A stretch of 64,000 nt of DNA from Silicimonas algicola (GTDB lineage Bacteria; Pseudomonadota; Alphaproteobacteria; Rhodobacterales; Rhodobacteraceae): assembly GCF_003148765.1 (NCBI RefSeq), contig NZ_QGGV01000005.1, forward strand, positions 62,001 through 126,000, in the 5' to 3' direction. This document shows, one piece after another, positions 27,455-36,533 of the stretch. The notes beneath the pieces were generated by a model. It was not told the origin of the DNA. It made no database searches and worked only from the letters and a program-made list of their open reading frames with translations. Each line of letters starts with the position of its first letter. Positions within the stretch are counted from its first letter, which is position 1. A program made the position numbers and the translations under genes.

Positions 27455-27757
27455 ATGAACCTGACTCCTCGAGAACGCGACAAGCTTTTGGTGGCCATGG
27501 CCGCTGAAGTCGCCCGCAAGCGTCTTGCGCGCGGCGTGAAGCTGAACCACCCCGAGGCCATCGCGCTGATTTCCGACGCCGTCGTCGAGGGCGCACGCGA
27601 CGGGCGCTCGGTCGCCGACATGATGGAGGCGGGCGCACATGTCATCACCCGCGACCAATGCATGGAGGGGATCGCCGAGATGATCCACGAGGTACAGATC
27701 GAGGCCACCTTTCCCGACGGCACCAAGCTCGTCACCGTTCACAACCCGATCCGATAG
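27455..27757 (+). CDS. ureA: Urease subunit gamma
   Basis: The standard 100-residue gamma subunit: [24 protein letters not shown] at the N terminus, [21 protein letters not shown] in the middle and [20 protein letters not shown] at the end. It forms the outer part of the urease trimer. It starts one base after the ureD stop. Confidence 0.98.
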   Translation: MNLTPRERDKLLVAMAAEVARKRLARGVKLNHPEAIALISDAVVEGARDGRSVADMMEAGAHVITRDQCMEGIAEMIHEVQIEATFPDGTKLVTVHNPIR

Positions 27758-27765
27758 GAGATAAC

Positions 27766-27936
27766 ATGCGGTTTCTCATCCTTTCCTGTCTTCTGGCCGC
27801 ATCGCCCGCGCTTGCGCATGAAGCGACCTTGCCCCACGCCCACACCGACTGGGGCCTTCCCGCCGGCCTGTGCCTGATTGCGGTGGCCGCCGTCGGCGCG
27901 GGGCTGAAGGCAAGGGTCGCGCGGGTCCGCCGATGA
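27766..27936 (+). CDS. Small exported or membrane protein embedded in the urease operon
   Basis: A 56-residue protein with a clear AGGAG ribosome site five bases before its ATG. It has a signal-peptide-like start ([18 protein letters not shown]), a short histidine-containing stretch ([12 protein letters not shown]), a hydrophobic segment ([17 protein letters not shown]) and a basic tail (KARVARVRR). Its stop overlaps the ureB start by four bases, so it is translated as part of the operon. The histidines could bind metal, and a role near nickel supply is possible but unproven. I do not recognise a named family. Confidence 0.75.
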   Translation: MRFLILSCLLAASPALAHEATLPHAHTDWGLPAGLCLIAVAAVGAGLKARVARVRR

Positions 27937-28238
27937 TCCCCGGCGAACTCTTCCCGGCCGAGGGCACGCTGACGCTGAACGCGGGGCGGGAGGCGGTCAC
28001 CCTGATGGTCGCGAACACGGGTGACCGTCCGGTGCAGGTCGGCTCGCACTATCACTTCGGCGAAGCGAACGCGGCGCTCGAGTTCGATCGGACGGCGGCC
28101 CGGGGAATGCGGCTCGACATCGCCGCCGGAACGGCCGTGCGCTTCGAGCCGGGTCAGAGACGCGAAGTCCAACTCATCCCCATCGCTGGCGCGCGCCGCA
28201 TCTACGGCTTCAACCAGAAGGTCATGGGCGCGTTATGA
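27933..28238 (+). CDS. ureB: Urease subunit beta
   Basis: A 101-residue beta subunit: [41 protein letters not shown], and [16 protein letters not shown] at the end. Length and motifs are normal. The ATG overlaps the stop of the small upstream gene (ATGA). An 81-base gap and a small extra gene separate it from ureC. Confidence 0.98.
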   Translation: MIPGELFPAEGTLTLNAGREAVTLMVANTGDRPVQVGSHYHFGEANAALEFDRTAARGMRLDIAAGTAVRFEPGQRREVQLIPIAGARRIYGFNQKVMGAL

Positions 28239-28319
28239 CGGTACGTCAGCGCAACCGAAGCGAGGCAGAGGAGTTGACTGCACGAAGCATGTTGCCACAG
28301 GAACAGATCGGACCGTTTA

Positions 28320-28622
28320 ATGAACAACCACGCGTTTGGCTGGTGGGGTCTGTCGATCCGCACCGCGCAGATGATGGCCGAGGCCCAAATGGTCATGGCG
28401 TATCGCATGATGGGCATGGCGGGCGTCTGGCCCGTTTCGCCGTCCGAGAACGCCCGCATGATGTCCGAAAAGATTCCGGCCTTCATTTCGGCGTCGGGGG
28501 CCGCGACCTCCGCTGCCATGTCGGGCAAGCGACCGGACCAGATTCTCGAGGCGGCGCTGAGGCCGATAGGATTGAAGACGCGCGCCAATTCGCGGAGGCT
28601 CGGAAAAGAGACGCGCCGCTAA
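28320..28622 (+). CDS. Small phasin-like/unknown Rhodobacterales protein
   Basis: A 100-residue, methionine- and alanine-rich helical protein (SIRTAQMMAEAQMVMAYRMMGMAGVW, then AFISASGAATSAAMSG), ending in a basic tail. The composition resembles small phasin-like proteins of this order that are sometimes labelled antifreeze protein; that label carries no functional weight. It lies between ureB and ureC in the same orientation with ordinary codon use, so it is probably expressed with them. The ribosome site is weak. Function unknown. Confidence 0.65.
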   Translation: MNNHAFGWWGLSIRTAQMMAEAQMVMAYRMMGMAGVWPVSPSENARMMSEKIPAFISASGAATSAAMSGKRPDQILEAALRPIGLKTRANSRRLGKETRR

Positions 28623-28692
28623 CGACGCGCTTCGCTTTCGCATCGGGTCGTCGTCCCAGCAACCGTGACTCGATGCACAGCGGAGCCGTCTG

Positions 28693-30453
28693 ATGCCTGC
28701 CACGATTTCCCGCGCCTCCTATGCTGCCATGTTCGGACCGACCACCGGCGACCGGCTGCGGCTCGCCGACACCGACCTCATCATCGAGGTTGAGCGTGAC
28801 CTGAGCGCCGAAGCTGTGGGTCGGGCGACGAACGGCGGCACTGGCCCCAATTCGGCGGTTTACGGCGAAGAGGTAAAGTTCGGCGGCGGAAAGGTCATTC
28901 GCGACGGCATGGGGCAATCCCAGTCGACGCGGGCGCAGGGCGCTGTCGACACGGTCATCACCAATGCGCTCGTGCTGGATCACTCGGGCATCTACAAAGC
29001 CGACATCGGTCTCCGCGACGGCCGCATCGCCGCCATCGGCAAGGCCGGGAACCCGGACACCCAGCCCGGCGTGAACATCGTCGTGGGGCCGGGGACCGAG
29101 GCCATCGCGGGAGAAGGGCGCATCCTGACCGCTGGCGGGTTCGACAGCCACATCCACTTCATCTGCCCACAGCAGATCGAGGATGCCCTGCACTCGGGCC
29201 TGACGACGATGCTGGGGGGCGGCACCGGCCCGGCCCACGGGACGCTTGCCACCACTTGCACGCCGGGACCCTGGCACCTGGCGCGGATGCTTCAGGCGGC
29301 GGACGCCTTCCCCATGAACCTTGCCTTCGCCGGAAAGGGCAATGCCTCGCTTCCCGCCGCTCTGGAGGAACAGATCAGGGCCGGGGCCTGTGCGCTGAAG
29401 CTGCACGAGGACTGGGGGACGACGCCCGGCGCCATCGACTGCTGCCTGACGGTGGCGGACGCGATGGATGTGCAGGTGATGATTCACACCGACACGCTGA
29501 ACGAGAGCGGCTTCGTCGAGAACACGGTCGCCGCCATGAAGGGCCGGACGATCCACGCCTTCCATACCGAGGGTGCGGGCGGCGGACACGCACCGGACAT
29601 CATCAAGATCTGTGGCGAGGCCTTCGTGCTGCCGTCGTCCACCAACCCGACGCGGCCTTTCACCGTGAATACCGTCGAGGAACATCTCGATATGCTGATG
29701 GTGTGCCACCACCTCGACAAGTCGATCCCCGAGGACGTGGCCTTCGCCGAAAGCCGCATCCGGCGCGAGACCATCGCGGCCGAGGACATCCTGCACGACA
29801 TGGGCGCCTTCAGTATCATCGCGTCGGACAGCCAAGCCATGGGCCGGGTAGGCGAGGTCATCATCCGGACCTGGCAGACCGCCGACAAGATGAGGAAGCA
29901 GCGCGGGCGGCTGGCCGAGGAGACGGGCGACAACGACAACTTCCGCGTTCGCCGCTATGTCGCAAAGTACACGATCAACCCGGCCATCGCGCACGGGCTT
30001 TCGCACGAGATCGGGTCGATCGAGGTGGGCAAGCGCGCAGACCTCGTCCTATGGTCGCCCGCCTTCTTCGGGGTGAAGCCCGAGATGGTGCTGATCGGGG
30101 GGACGATCGTGATGGCGCAGATGGGCGATCCCAACGCCTCGATCCCGACGCCGCAGCCGGTCTATTCGCGGCCGATGTTCGGAGCCTATGGGCGCTCGGT
30201 CGAGAACTCTGCGGTGGTCTTCGTGTCGGAGGCGGCTCAGGCAGATGGGATCGGTAACCGGCTGGGACTTGCGAAGACCACGCTGGCGGTCAGGAACACG
30301 CGGGGGATCGGCAAGAAGGACCTGATCCTGAACGACGCGACGCCACACATCGAGGTGCATCCCGAAACCTACGAGGTGCGTGCGGATGGAGAGCTTCTGA
30401 CCTGTCAGCCAGCAGAGGTGCTGCCGATGGCCCAGAGGTATTTCCTATTCTGA
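28693..30453 (+). CDS. ureC: Urease subunit alpha (catalytic)
   Basis: A 586-residue alpha subunit, the nickel-containing subunit that hydrolyses urea to ammonia and carbamate. Nickel ligands His153/His155 are in [11 protein letters not shown], the carbamylated lysine is Lys236 in [10 protein letters not shown], the flap cysteine and histidine are Cys338/His339 in [13 protein letters not shown], and the last aspartate ligand is Asp379 in [11 protein letters not shown]. All key residues are intact. The chain is slightly longer than the usual 567-570 residues; the extra part is around residues 45-65 (the segment [20 protein letters not shown] lies near it). Confidence 0.98.
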   Translation: MPATISRASYAAMFGPTTGDRLRLADTDLIIEVERDLSAEAVGRATNGGTGPNSAVYGEEVKFGGGKVIRDGMGQSQSTRAQGAVDTVITNALVLDHSGIYKADIGLRDGRIAAIGKAGNPDTQPGVNIVVGPGTEAIAGEGRILTAGGFDSHIHFICPQQIEDALHSGLTTMLGGGTGPAHGTLATTCTPGPWHLARMLQAADAFPMNLAFAGKGNASLPAALEEQIRAGACALKLHEDWGTTPGAIDCCLTVADAMDVQVMIHTDTLNESGFVENTVAAMKGRTIHAFHTEGAGGGHAPDIIKICGEAFVLPSSTNPTRPFTVNTVEEHLDMLMVCHHLDKSIPEDVAFAESRIRRETIAAEDILHDMGAFSIIASDSQAMGRVGEVIIRTWQTADKMRKQRGRLAEETGDNDNFRVRRYVAKYTINPAIAHGLSHEIGSIEVGKRADLVLWSPAFFGVKPEMVLIGGTIVMAQMGDPNASIPTPQPVYSRPMFGAYGRSVENSAVVFVSEAAQADGIGNRLGLAKTTLAVRNTRGIGKKDLILNDATPHIEVHPETYEVRADGELLTCQPAEVLPMAQRYFLF

Positions 30454-30590
30454 ACAATTTGTTAACGGTCTGCCATGCACAAGACGCATGGCGCATCTTC
30501 GAGGATGGCATTGGTAAGGGCAGCACGGCTGACTTATCTGGATTGGAAAGGGAGGAAACCGAAGCTTGCAGTTGAAAGAGGGTTTCCACA

Positions 30591-30827
30591 TTGGCACATG
30601 CAGCACAACCGACGACGGCTTACGTCTCGTCCGACCGTTCGATCTTCGAAGTTCTGGGACGCGCCCTGCACGCCTTCGGGAAGGCGTTCTCGATGCAGGC
30701 GGGGATGCAGACCCGGATGAACCGCATCTCGCGACTGAACGCGATGTCGGACGCGGAACTGGCGGAGCTTGGCATCCAGCGCGACAGGATCGTGCACCAC
30801 GTCTTCCGCGACATCTATTACGTCTGA
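30591..30827 (+). CDS. DUF1127 (YjiS-like) family small protein
   Basis: A 78-residue basic protein whose C-terminal half (RMNRISRLNAMSDAELAELGIQRDRIVHHVFRD) is the DUF1127 signature: an Arg-rich helix, then SDxELxDLGI(x)R. It starts at TTG 30591 with GAGGG about nine bases upstream; an ATG at 30598 is out of frame. It sits between ureC and ureE, preceded by a 7-bp hairpin (GCCATGC/GCATGGC, 30472-30492) after ureC. DUF1127 proteins in relatives act in RNA and phosphate or nitrogen-related stress metabolism. A link to urease is not shown. Confidence 0.75.
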   Translation: MAHAAQPTTAYVSSDRSIFEVLGRALHAFGKAFSMQAGMQTRMNRISRLNAMSDAELAELGIQRDRIVHHVFRDIYYV

Positions 30828-30909
30828 ACCGGACGCTGGCGGCCGCGGGGAGATCCCTTGCGGCCGCAGCCGCGTTGCGTGGTCCCGCCACTGGATCGGG
30901 ACGCGTGCC

Positions 30910-31377
30910 ATGAGCCTAGTCGCGCAAACCGTCCGCAAGGCCGGCGACTGGTCCGGCGCCTCGGACTGTTGCGTCCTGTCCTACGACGAGCGTTTCTTGC
31001 GTCGCAAGAAGCTGTCAGGGGACGGCGGGACGGACTTCCTTGTCGATCTCGAAAAGACCACATCGCTCGGTCACGGTGACGCCCTCGTCCTGTCTGACGG
31101 CAGGCTAGTCGAGGTGATTGCTGCGCCCGAGGATCTTTATGCTGTGACAGGTCCCGACCTGGCGCGCCTGGCCTGGCACATCGGCAACCGCCACACGCCC
31201 TGCCGGATCGAGAGGGATCGCCTTCTGATCCAGCGCGATCCTGTGATAGGCCACATGCTGGAGCATCTGGGGGCGTCGGTCGTGGAGGTCGTCGAGCCGT
31301 TCACTCCCGAGGGCGGTGCCTATGGCCATGGCCGCACGCACAGCCACGAGCACGGGCATTCCGCCCATGCCCACTAG
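30910..31377 (+). CDS. ureE: Urease accessory protein UreE (nickel chaperone)
   Basis: A 155-residue nickel-binding metallochaperone. The N-terminal peptide-binding-like domain has LSYDERFLRRKKL and DLEKTTSLGHGDALVLSDG; the metal-binding domain has LAWHIGNRHTPCRIERDRLLI with the conserved interface histidine. The C terminus is histidine-rich (HGRTHSHEHGHSAHAH), expected to store extra nickel. The ATG at 30910 is chosen because upstream sequence in the same frame does not resemble UreE. It is three bases before ureF. Confidence 0.96.
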   Translation: MSLVAQTVRKAGDWSGASDCCVLSYDERFLRRKKLSGDGGTDFLVDLEKTTSLGHGDALVLSDGRLVEVIAAPEDLYAVTGPDLARLAWHIGNRHTPCRIERDRLLIQRDPVIGHMLEHLGASVVEVVEPFTPEGGAYGHGRTHSHEHGHSAHAH

Positions 31378-31380
31378 GCG

Positions 31381-32004
31381 ATGACGCGCGATCTTCTCAC
31401 TCTGGCGCAATGGCTTTCGCCGGCGTTTCCAGTCGGTGCCTTTGCTTATTCCCAAGGACTTGAAGTCGCGATCCGGGACGGCCACATCGCCGATGCGAAG
31501 GGGCTGACGCTCTGGGTCGAGGACGTTCTGGATCACGGCGCTGGCCGCTCGGACGCGATCCTGCTTGCCGCTGCGTGGCGCGGTGAAGACGTCGACGAGG
31601 TGGCGCGCGCCTTTCAGCCCACGGCCGAGCGGCTGCGCGAGACCGAGAGGATGGGCGAGGCGTTTTCGCGCACCGTCCGCGCGGTCTGGGGACTTGGCGT
31701 GGCCGATGCGCCTTATCCTGTGGTCGTCGGCCGCGCCGCGGCTCTCCGCGGCATCGCCGTCGAGGACACGGCGGCCCTCTATCTTCACGCTGCCGCGGCG
31801 ACGCTTGTGTCTGTCGCCGTCCGCCTTGTGCCTCTGGGGCAGACCGAAGGGCAGGCGGTGCTTGCCTCGGTCACACCTCTCTGCGAACGGATCGCGCGCG
31901 AGGCCGCCAACTCGACGCTCGACGACCTGTCGTCGTCGACCTTCCTTGCCGACATCGCCTCGATGCGGCACGAAACGCTTGAGCCGAGGATATTCCAGTC
32001 ATGA
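31381..32004 (+). CDS. ureF: Urease accessory protein UreF
   Basis: A 207-residue all-helical protein, with [21 protein letters not shown] at the N terminus as in all UreF, then [13 protein letters not shown] and a C-terminal [13 protein letters not shown]. It acts with UreD and UreG in nickel insertion. Its stop overlaps the ureG start by four bases. Confidence 0.96.
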   Translation: MTRDLLTLAQWLSPAFPVGAFAYSQGLEVAIRDGHIADAKGLTLWVEDVLDHGAGRSDAILLAAAWRGEDVDEVARAFQPTAERLRETERMGEAFSRTVRAVWGLGVADAPYPVVVGRAAALRGIAVEDTAALYLHAAAATLVSVAVRLVPLGQTEGQAVLASVTPLCERIAREAANSTLDDLSSSTFLADIASMRHETLEPRIFQS

Positions 32005-32636
32005 CGCTGAACGGCCCCCTTCGCATCGGCATCGGCGGCCCCGTGGGCGCCGGCAAGACGACGCTGACGGCGCGTCTGGCGGAGGTGCTGAGGGACACGC
32101 ATTCCATCGGCGTCATCACGAACGACATCTACACTCAGGAAGATGCCGAGGCCCTGATGCGGATGCAGATCCTGCCCTCGGACCGTGTCATCGGAGTCGA
32201 GACAGGCGGCTGCCCCCACACCGCGATCCGCGAAGATGCCTCGATCAACCTCGCCGCCGTGGCCGAGATGGTGAAGCGTCACCCCGAGGTAGAAGTGGTG
32301 CTGATCGAGTCGGGCGGCGACAACTTGTCGGCCACCTTCTCGCCCGAGCTTGCCGACCTCACCGTCTATGTCATTGACGTGGCGGCGGGCGAGGAGATTC
32401 CCCGCAAGGGTGGCCCTGCAATCACGAAGTCGGACATCCTCGTCATCAACAAGACCGACCTTGCCCCGCATGTCGGCGCCAGCCTTGAGGTGATGGACCG
32501 CGATGCGCGGCGGATGCGGGGCGACCTGCCCTTCGTGTTCACGGCCCTTCGCCATCGGCAGGGCGTGGACGCAGTCCTGGCGCATATCGCCGAGATAGGC
32601 GGGCTGGACCTGACCCGAAGGCCCATCACGGCCTGA
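32001..32636 (+). CDS. ureG: Urease accessory GTPase UreG
   Basis: A 211-residue SIMIBI GTPase that couples GTP hydrolysis to nickel delivery. P-loop [11 protein letters not shown] (12-22), [13 protein letters not shown], the nickel-binding Cys-Pro-His in [34 protein letters not shown] and the base motif VINKTDLAP are all present. It ends the core urease operon; the next gene follows after about 55 bases with its own strong ribosome site. Confidence 0.98.
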   Translation: MTLNGPLRIGIGGPVGAGKTTLTARLAEVLRDTHSIGVITNDIYTQEDAEALMRMQILPSDRVIGVETGGCPHTAIREDASINLAAVAEMVKRHPEVEVVLIESGGDNLSATFSPELADLTVYVIDVAAGEEIPRKGGPAITKSDILVINKTDLAPHVGASLEVMDRDARRMRGDLPFVFTALRHRQGVDAVLAHIAEIGGLDLTRRPITA

Positions 32637-32691
32637 TCGCCCTTGCGTCCGTCGTGGCATGTTAGCCATAACGGCAGCGGGAGGATGCGCT

Positions 32692-33510
32692 ATGAACCTG
32701 CTCTACACGGGCGTCAACCAACGCGGCTTCGGAACATGGCCCCTGACAGGGGACACGGCACGGCGCGCCGTTCTTGACGCGGTCGAGGTCGGTTATCGCG
32801 CCTTCGACACGGCACAGATGTATGGGAACGAAGCAGAGGTCGGCGCCGCGCTGGCCGAATGCGGCGTGCCCCGGTCCGAGCTTTGCATCACGACAAAGGT
32901 CCATCCCGACAACTACGACGAGGCGCGCTTTCTGCCGTCGGTGGAGGAGAGCATCAAGGCTCTTGGCGGTGAAGCGCCCGATCTTCTGCTTCTTCATTGG
33001 CCGACCCTTGGAGGAGACGTCGTGCCGGCGCTGACGCTTTTGCAGAACGCCTTCGAGCGAGGTTTGGCCAGGAGTATCGGCGTGTCGAACTATACCATCG
33101 CGCAGATGGAGACTGCGGTGTCCGTTCTGGACGCCCCGGTCACGACGAACCAGGTCGAATTCCATCCGCTTCTGGACCAGAGCAAGCTGCTGGCTGCCGC
33201 CTCGCGCCTGGGCATTCCGCTGTCGGCCTATTGCTCGATCGCGCGCGGCAAGATCTTCGAGCACCCAGAGCTTGCGGAGCTCGGCGAGGCGCACGGAAAA
33301 TCCGCGGCGCAGGTGTCGCTGCGCTGGATCCTCCAGAAAGGCGTGAGCCCGATTTCCATGTCGACGAAGCCCAAGAACATGCGGGCGAATTTCGACATCC
33401 TGGATTTCAGCCTGTCGAACGTCGAAATGGCGCGGATCGACGAATTGGCTGCTCGGGTGCATCACCGGATCACCGCGTCCGTGCCCTGGGCACCCAAGTG
33501 GGACGTCTGA
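32692..33510 (+). CDS. Aldo/keto reductase
   Basis: A 272-residue NADPH-dependent TIM-barrel reductase. The catalytic tetrad is visible: Asp and Tyr in YRAFDTAQMYGNE, Lys in ITTKVHPDNY, His in LLLLHWP. The start ATG at 32692 follows GGGAGGATG. Length fits the 2,5-diketo-gluconate-reductase branch (about 275 residues). Together with the following SDR and Gfo/Idh genes it seems to belong to a sugar or polyol catabolic set rather than to urease. Its stop is one base before the SDR start. Confidence 0.9.
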   Translation: MNLLYTGVNQRGFGTWPLTGDTARRAVLDAVEVGYRAFDTAQMYGNEAEVGAALAECGVPRSELCITTKVHPDNYDEARFLPSVEESIKALGGEAPDLLLLHWPTLGGDVVPALTLLQNAFERGLARSIGVSNYTIAQMETAVSVLDAPVTTNQVEFHPLLDQSKLLAAASRLGIPLSAYCSIARGKIFEHPELAELGEAHGKSAAQVSLRWILQKGVSPISMSTKPKNMRANFDILDFSLSNVEMARIDELAARVHHRITASVPWAPKWDV

Positions 33511-33511
33511 C

Positions 33512-34330
33512 GTGAACCGGATCGACGGAGCAGTAGCGGTCGTCACCGGCGGTACGCAGGGACTGGGTGCGGCCATCGCACGGCTCTTCGCCCGTGCCGG
33601 TGCGGCGGGGATCGTGACCTGCGGGCGGAATGCGGCAAAGGGGAGGCTTGTCGCGGACGGAATCGCCGAGCTGGCTCCCGAGACGCAGGTGGAATTCGTC
33701 GCCGCCGACCTCGAGTCTGTCGAGGACTGCCGGAGCGTCGTCGCGGCGGCGGATCAGGTCTTCGGGCGCGTCGACATCCTGGTGAACGCGGCCGGCCTCA
33801 CGGATCGCGGCAACCTGCTGAACACGACGCCCGAACTGTTCGACCGTATGTTCGCCGTCAATGTGCGCGCCCCCTTCTTCCTGATGCAGGAGACGGTCAA
33901 GCTGATGATCCGCGAGGGCGTCGAAGGGCGCATCGTCAATATCGGCTCGACGTCCGAGCGCGCCGGCCAGCCCTTCATCGCGCCTTACTGCGCGTCGAAA
34001 GGCGCGCTTGCGACGCTCACACGCAACTCCGGCTATGCGCTGATGCGCAACCGCATCCGGGTGAACCAGCTCGATATCGGCTGGATGAATTCGGACCACG
34101 AAAGGGCGCTTCAAGCCGAGGAGTCGGGCGACACCGGCTTCATCGACCGCGCGGCGTCGTCGATGCCGTTCGGGCGACTGCTCGAGCCGGAAGAGGTGGC
34201 GAAAGCGGTCCTGTTCCTCGCGTCCGAGGACAGTGGCATGATGACGGGCTCGGTCGTCCATTTCGACCAGTCCGTCTGGGGCGGCTACGACGGTCAGGCC
34301 CCGGCGCCGGCCGAACCGCTGACATTGTGA
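33512..34330 (+). CDS. Short-chain dehydrogenase/reductase
   Basis: A 272-residue classical SDR. The cofactor loop is TGGTQGLG (12-19), followed by NAAG (in ILVNAAGLTDRG) and the catalytic Ser-Tyr-Lys in NIGSTSERAGQPFIAPYCASK. It starts at GTG 33512, two bases after the aldo/keto reductase stop. Neighbours suggest oxidation of a sugar or cyclitol alcohol group; the substrate is unknown. Confidence 0.92.
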   Translation: MNRIDGAVAVVTGGTQGLGAAIARLFARAGAAGIVTCGRNAAKGRLVADGIAELAPETQVEFVAADLESVEDCRSVVAAADQVFGRVDILVNAAGLTDRGNLLNTTPELFDRMFAVNVRAPFFLMQETVKLMIREGVEGRIVNIGSTSERAGQPFIAPYCASKGALATLTRNSGYALMRNRIRVNQLDIGWMNSDHERALQAEESGDTGFIDRAASSMPFGRLLEPEEVAKAVLFLASEDSGMMTGSVVHFDQSVWGGYDGQAPAPAEPLTL

Positions 34331-34340
34331 GGAAATTTCC

Positions 34341-35417
34341 ATGAAGAAAGTGCGCTACGCCATCGTCGGGGCCGGCTGGATCAGCCAGGTGGCATTCATG
34401 CCGTCCGTCGCGAACTCCGGCAATTCCGAGATGACCGCGATCGTCACGGGCAATGCCGAAGCGGCCAGGAAACTGACCGACTTTTACGGGATCGGCCGGA
34501 CCTGCGACTACGACGGATATGACGCTCTATTGGCAGAGGACGTGGTGGATGCCGTCTACGTGGCGCTCCCGAACTCGATGCACGCCGAATACGCCATCCG
34601 CGCGATGAAGGCCGGCAAGCACGCCATTGTGGAGAAGCCGCTCGCGATCTCGGTCGAGGAGTGCGAGGAGATGATCCGCGTCGCAGAGGAGAACGGCGTC
34701 TTTCTGATGACAGCCTACCGCTTGCACTCCGAGCCGGGGACAATCGAGGTGTTGGAGCGTCTACGGAAGGGCGAGATCGGGAAGCCGAAGCTGTTCGCTT
34801 CGACCTTTTCGTTTCAATCACCGGACACGAACCACCGGCTGAAAGGCGAACACTGGGGCGGACCCTTGCAGGACATCGGTGTCTACTGCCTCAACGCCTG
34901 CCGGCATGTCTTCGAAGCCGAGCCGGTCGAGGTCCACGCGATGAAGGTCCACGGCAACGGCGATCCGCGCTTTACCGAGGTCGAAGGGTCTATGGCCGTG
35001 ACGCTGCGCTTTCCCGAGGATCGGCTGGCGCAATTCATCGTCAGCTTCGAGAGCGGCGAGACGGATTTCTACACCGTCATCGGCGAGACCGGTTCGATCC
35101 TCGTCGAACCAGGCTATCGGTTCCAGGTCACGCCGAAGATCAGGGTCTCGCGCGGTGACGACCACCAGACGGTCGAGGTTCCGGAAAGCGATCATTTCGG
35201 GGGGCAGGTCGCATACTTCTCGGATTGCATCCTGACAGGTAAAGCGCCCGAGCCCGATGGCGCCGAGGGGCTGGCGGACGTGGCGATCATGCTGGCGATC
35301 GAGCAATCCGCCAAGACTGGCCAGCCGCAGAAGGTCAGCCTGCCGCCGCGCCCGCGTCACCCCGAGCCGTCGATGGTGCGGACCGTTCCGCGTACCGACC
35401 GACGTCTCGTGCTCTAG
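34341..35417 (+). CDS. Gfo/Idh/MocA family oxidoreductase
   Basis: A 358-residue NAD(P)-dependent dehydrogenase with N-terminal Rossmann motif (VRYAIVGAGWISQVAFMPS), the family motif EKPLAISVEECEEM, and the C-terminal alpha/beta substrate domain containing GGPLQDIGVYCLNACRHVF (Asp and His-type catalytic positions as D-x-G-x-Y). It is ten bases after the SDR and ends one base before the converging second Gfo/Idh gene. Substrates in this family are sugars and inositols; which one is not clear. Confidence 0.92.
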   Translation: MKKVRYAIVGAGWISQVAFMPSVANSGNSEMTAIVTGNAEAARKLTDFYGIGRTCDYDGYDALLAEDVVDAVYVALPNSMHAEYAIRAMKAGKHAIVEKPLAISVEECEEMIRVAEENGVFLMTAYRLHSEPGTIEVLERLRKGEIGKPKLFASTFSFQSPDTNHRLKGEHWGGPLQDIGVYCLNACRHVFEAEPVEVHAMKVHGNGDPRFTEVEGSMAVTLRFPEDRLAQFIVSFESGETDFYTVIGETGSILVEPGYRFQVTPKIRVSRGDDHQTVEVPESDHFGGQVAYFSDCILTGKAPEPDGAEGLADVAIMLAIEQSAKTGQPQKVSLPPRPRHPEPSMVRTVPRTDRRLVL

Positions 35418-35418
35418 T

Positions 35419-36531
35419 TCAGACGTCGAGCCACCGTTCTTCACGCGAGGAGCGGTGGACGGTCTCGACCAGGTGCTGGATGCGCCAGCCGGCGCGGAAG
35501 TTGAACGGCTCTTCCGCCTCGCCGAGAATGGCGCGGACGTATCCCGCGACCTCGATGGCCTTCAGGTCGTTGAAGCCGATCTGGTGGCCCGCTGCGACAC
35601 AGAAATTGCCGTAAGGCGGGTGATCCGGGCCGGCCTCGATGCGGCGGTAGCCCTGTCGGCCCTTGCGGTCGTCCGTGTCAAAGTAGTGGAGCTCGTTGAA
35701 GCGCTCCTGGCTGAAGGCCAGACCGCCTTTCGAGCCGTAAACCTCGAAGTCGTGTTGCATCTTGCGTCCCGTCGCGAGCCAGTTCGCTTCGACCGAGCCC
35801 GAGGCGCCGGACGAGAACCGCAACAAGGCTCGTCCGATGTCGTCGACCTCGATTCTACGCGGTCCATCCCGAGATGGACGTTCGGGGATGTGCGTGACGC
35901 AGTCCCCCATGACGCGGGTGATCGGGCCGCAGAGGTATTCCGCCGTTGCCAGCGCATGGCTGCCTATGTCGGCGAAGGCGCCGCCGCCGGCCGGGTCGTG
36001 GCGGAAGGTCCAGGGGCCTGCTGCGTCACGCATGTAGTCTTCGGCGTGCACGCCGCGCCAGGCGCGGATCTCGCCCAGTTCACCGGCCTCGATCATCTCC
36101 TTCGCCAGCGCCAGCATGGGATTGCAAAGGTAATTGAACCCCACTTGCGTCATGATGCCCGCGGCCTCGGCGGCTTCGGTCATCTCGCGCGCGTCGTCGG
36201 CAAGCGGGGCGAGGGGCTTTTCGCAGTAGACGTGCTTTCCGGCGGCGATGGCTGCCAGCGCCATCTCCTTGTGAAGCGCGTTCGGGGCCGTGATGTTGAC
36301 GATGTCGATGGACGGGCTCTCGACGATCCTCCGCCATTCAGTGGTCGCCGTCTCGAACCCGAACCGGCGCGCGGCGCTGTTTGCGGCGTCGTCCGTCACG
36401 TCCGCGACGGTGTCCAGGACGAAGCGCACGGGCAGGTCGAAGACCTTTTCGGCCGTGGCATAGCCGAAGACGTGGGCCTGGCCCATGAAGCCGGTGCCGA
36501 TCAACCCGACCCGCAGTTCCCTTTTCTTCAA
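35419..36531 (-). CDS. Gfo/Idh/MocA family oxidoreductase (inositol-dehydrogenase-like)
   Basis: A 370-residue dehydrogenase with LRVGLIGTGFMGQAHVFGY, HVYCEKPLAPLADDAREM and GGGAFADIGSHALATAEYL (Asp/His pair D-I-G-S-H of the catalytic site). A nearby iolD-iolE pair makes a myo- or scyllo-inositol or related cyclitol plausible as substrate, by inference. It is two bases downstream of the aldolase gene and on the same strand, so they form an operon divergent from iolD. Confidence 0.9.
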   Translation of the reverse strand: MKKRELRVGLIGTGFMGQAHVFGYATAEKVFDLPVRFVLDTVADVTDDAANSAARRFGFETATTEWRRIVESPSIDIVNITAPNALHKEMALAAIAAGKHVYCEKPLAPLADDAREMTEAAEAAGIMTQVGFNYLCNPMLALAKEMIEAGELGEIRAWRGVHAEDYMRDAAGPWTFRHDPAGGGAFADIGSHALATAEYLCGPITRVMGDCVTHIPERPSRDGPRRIEVDDIGRALLRFSSGASGSVEANWLATGRKMQHDFEVYGSKGGLAFSQERFNELHYFDTDDRKGRQGYRRIEAGPDHPPYGNFCVAAGHQIGFNDLKAIEVAGYVRAILGEAEEPFNFRAGWRIQHLVETVHRSSREERWLDV

Positions 36532-36533
36532 CG

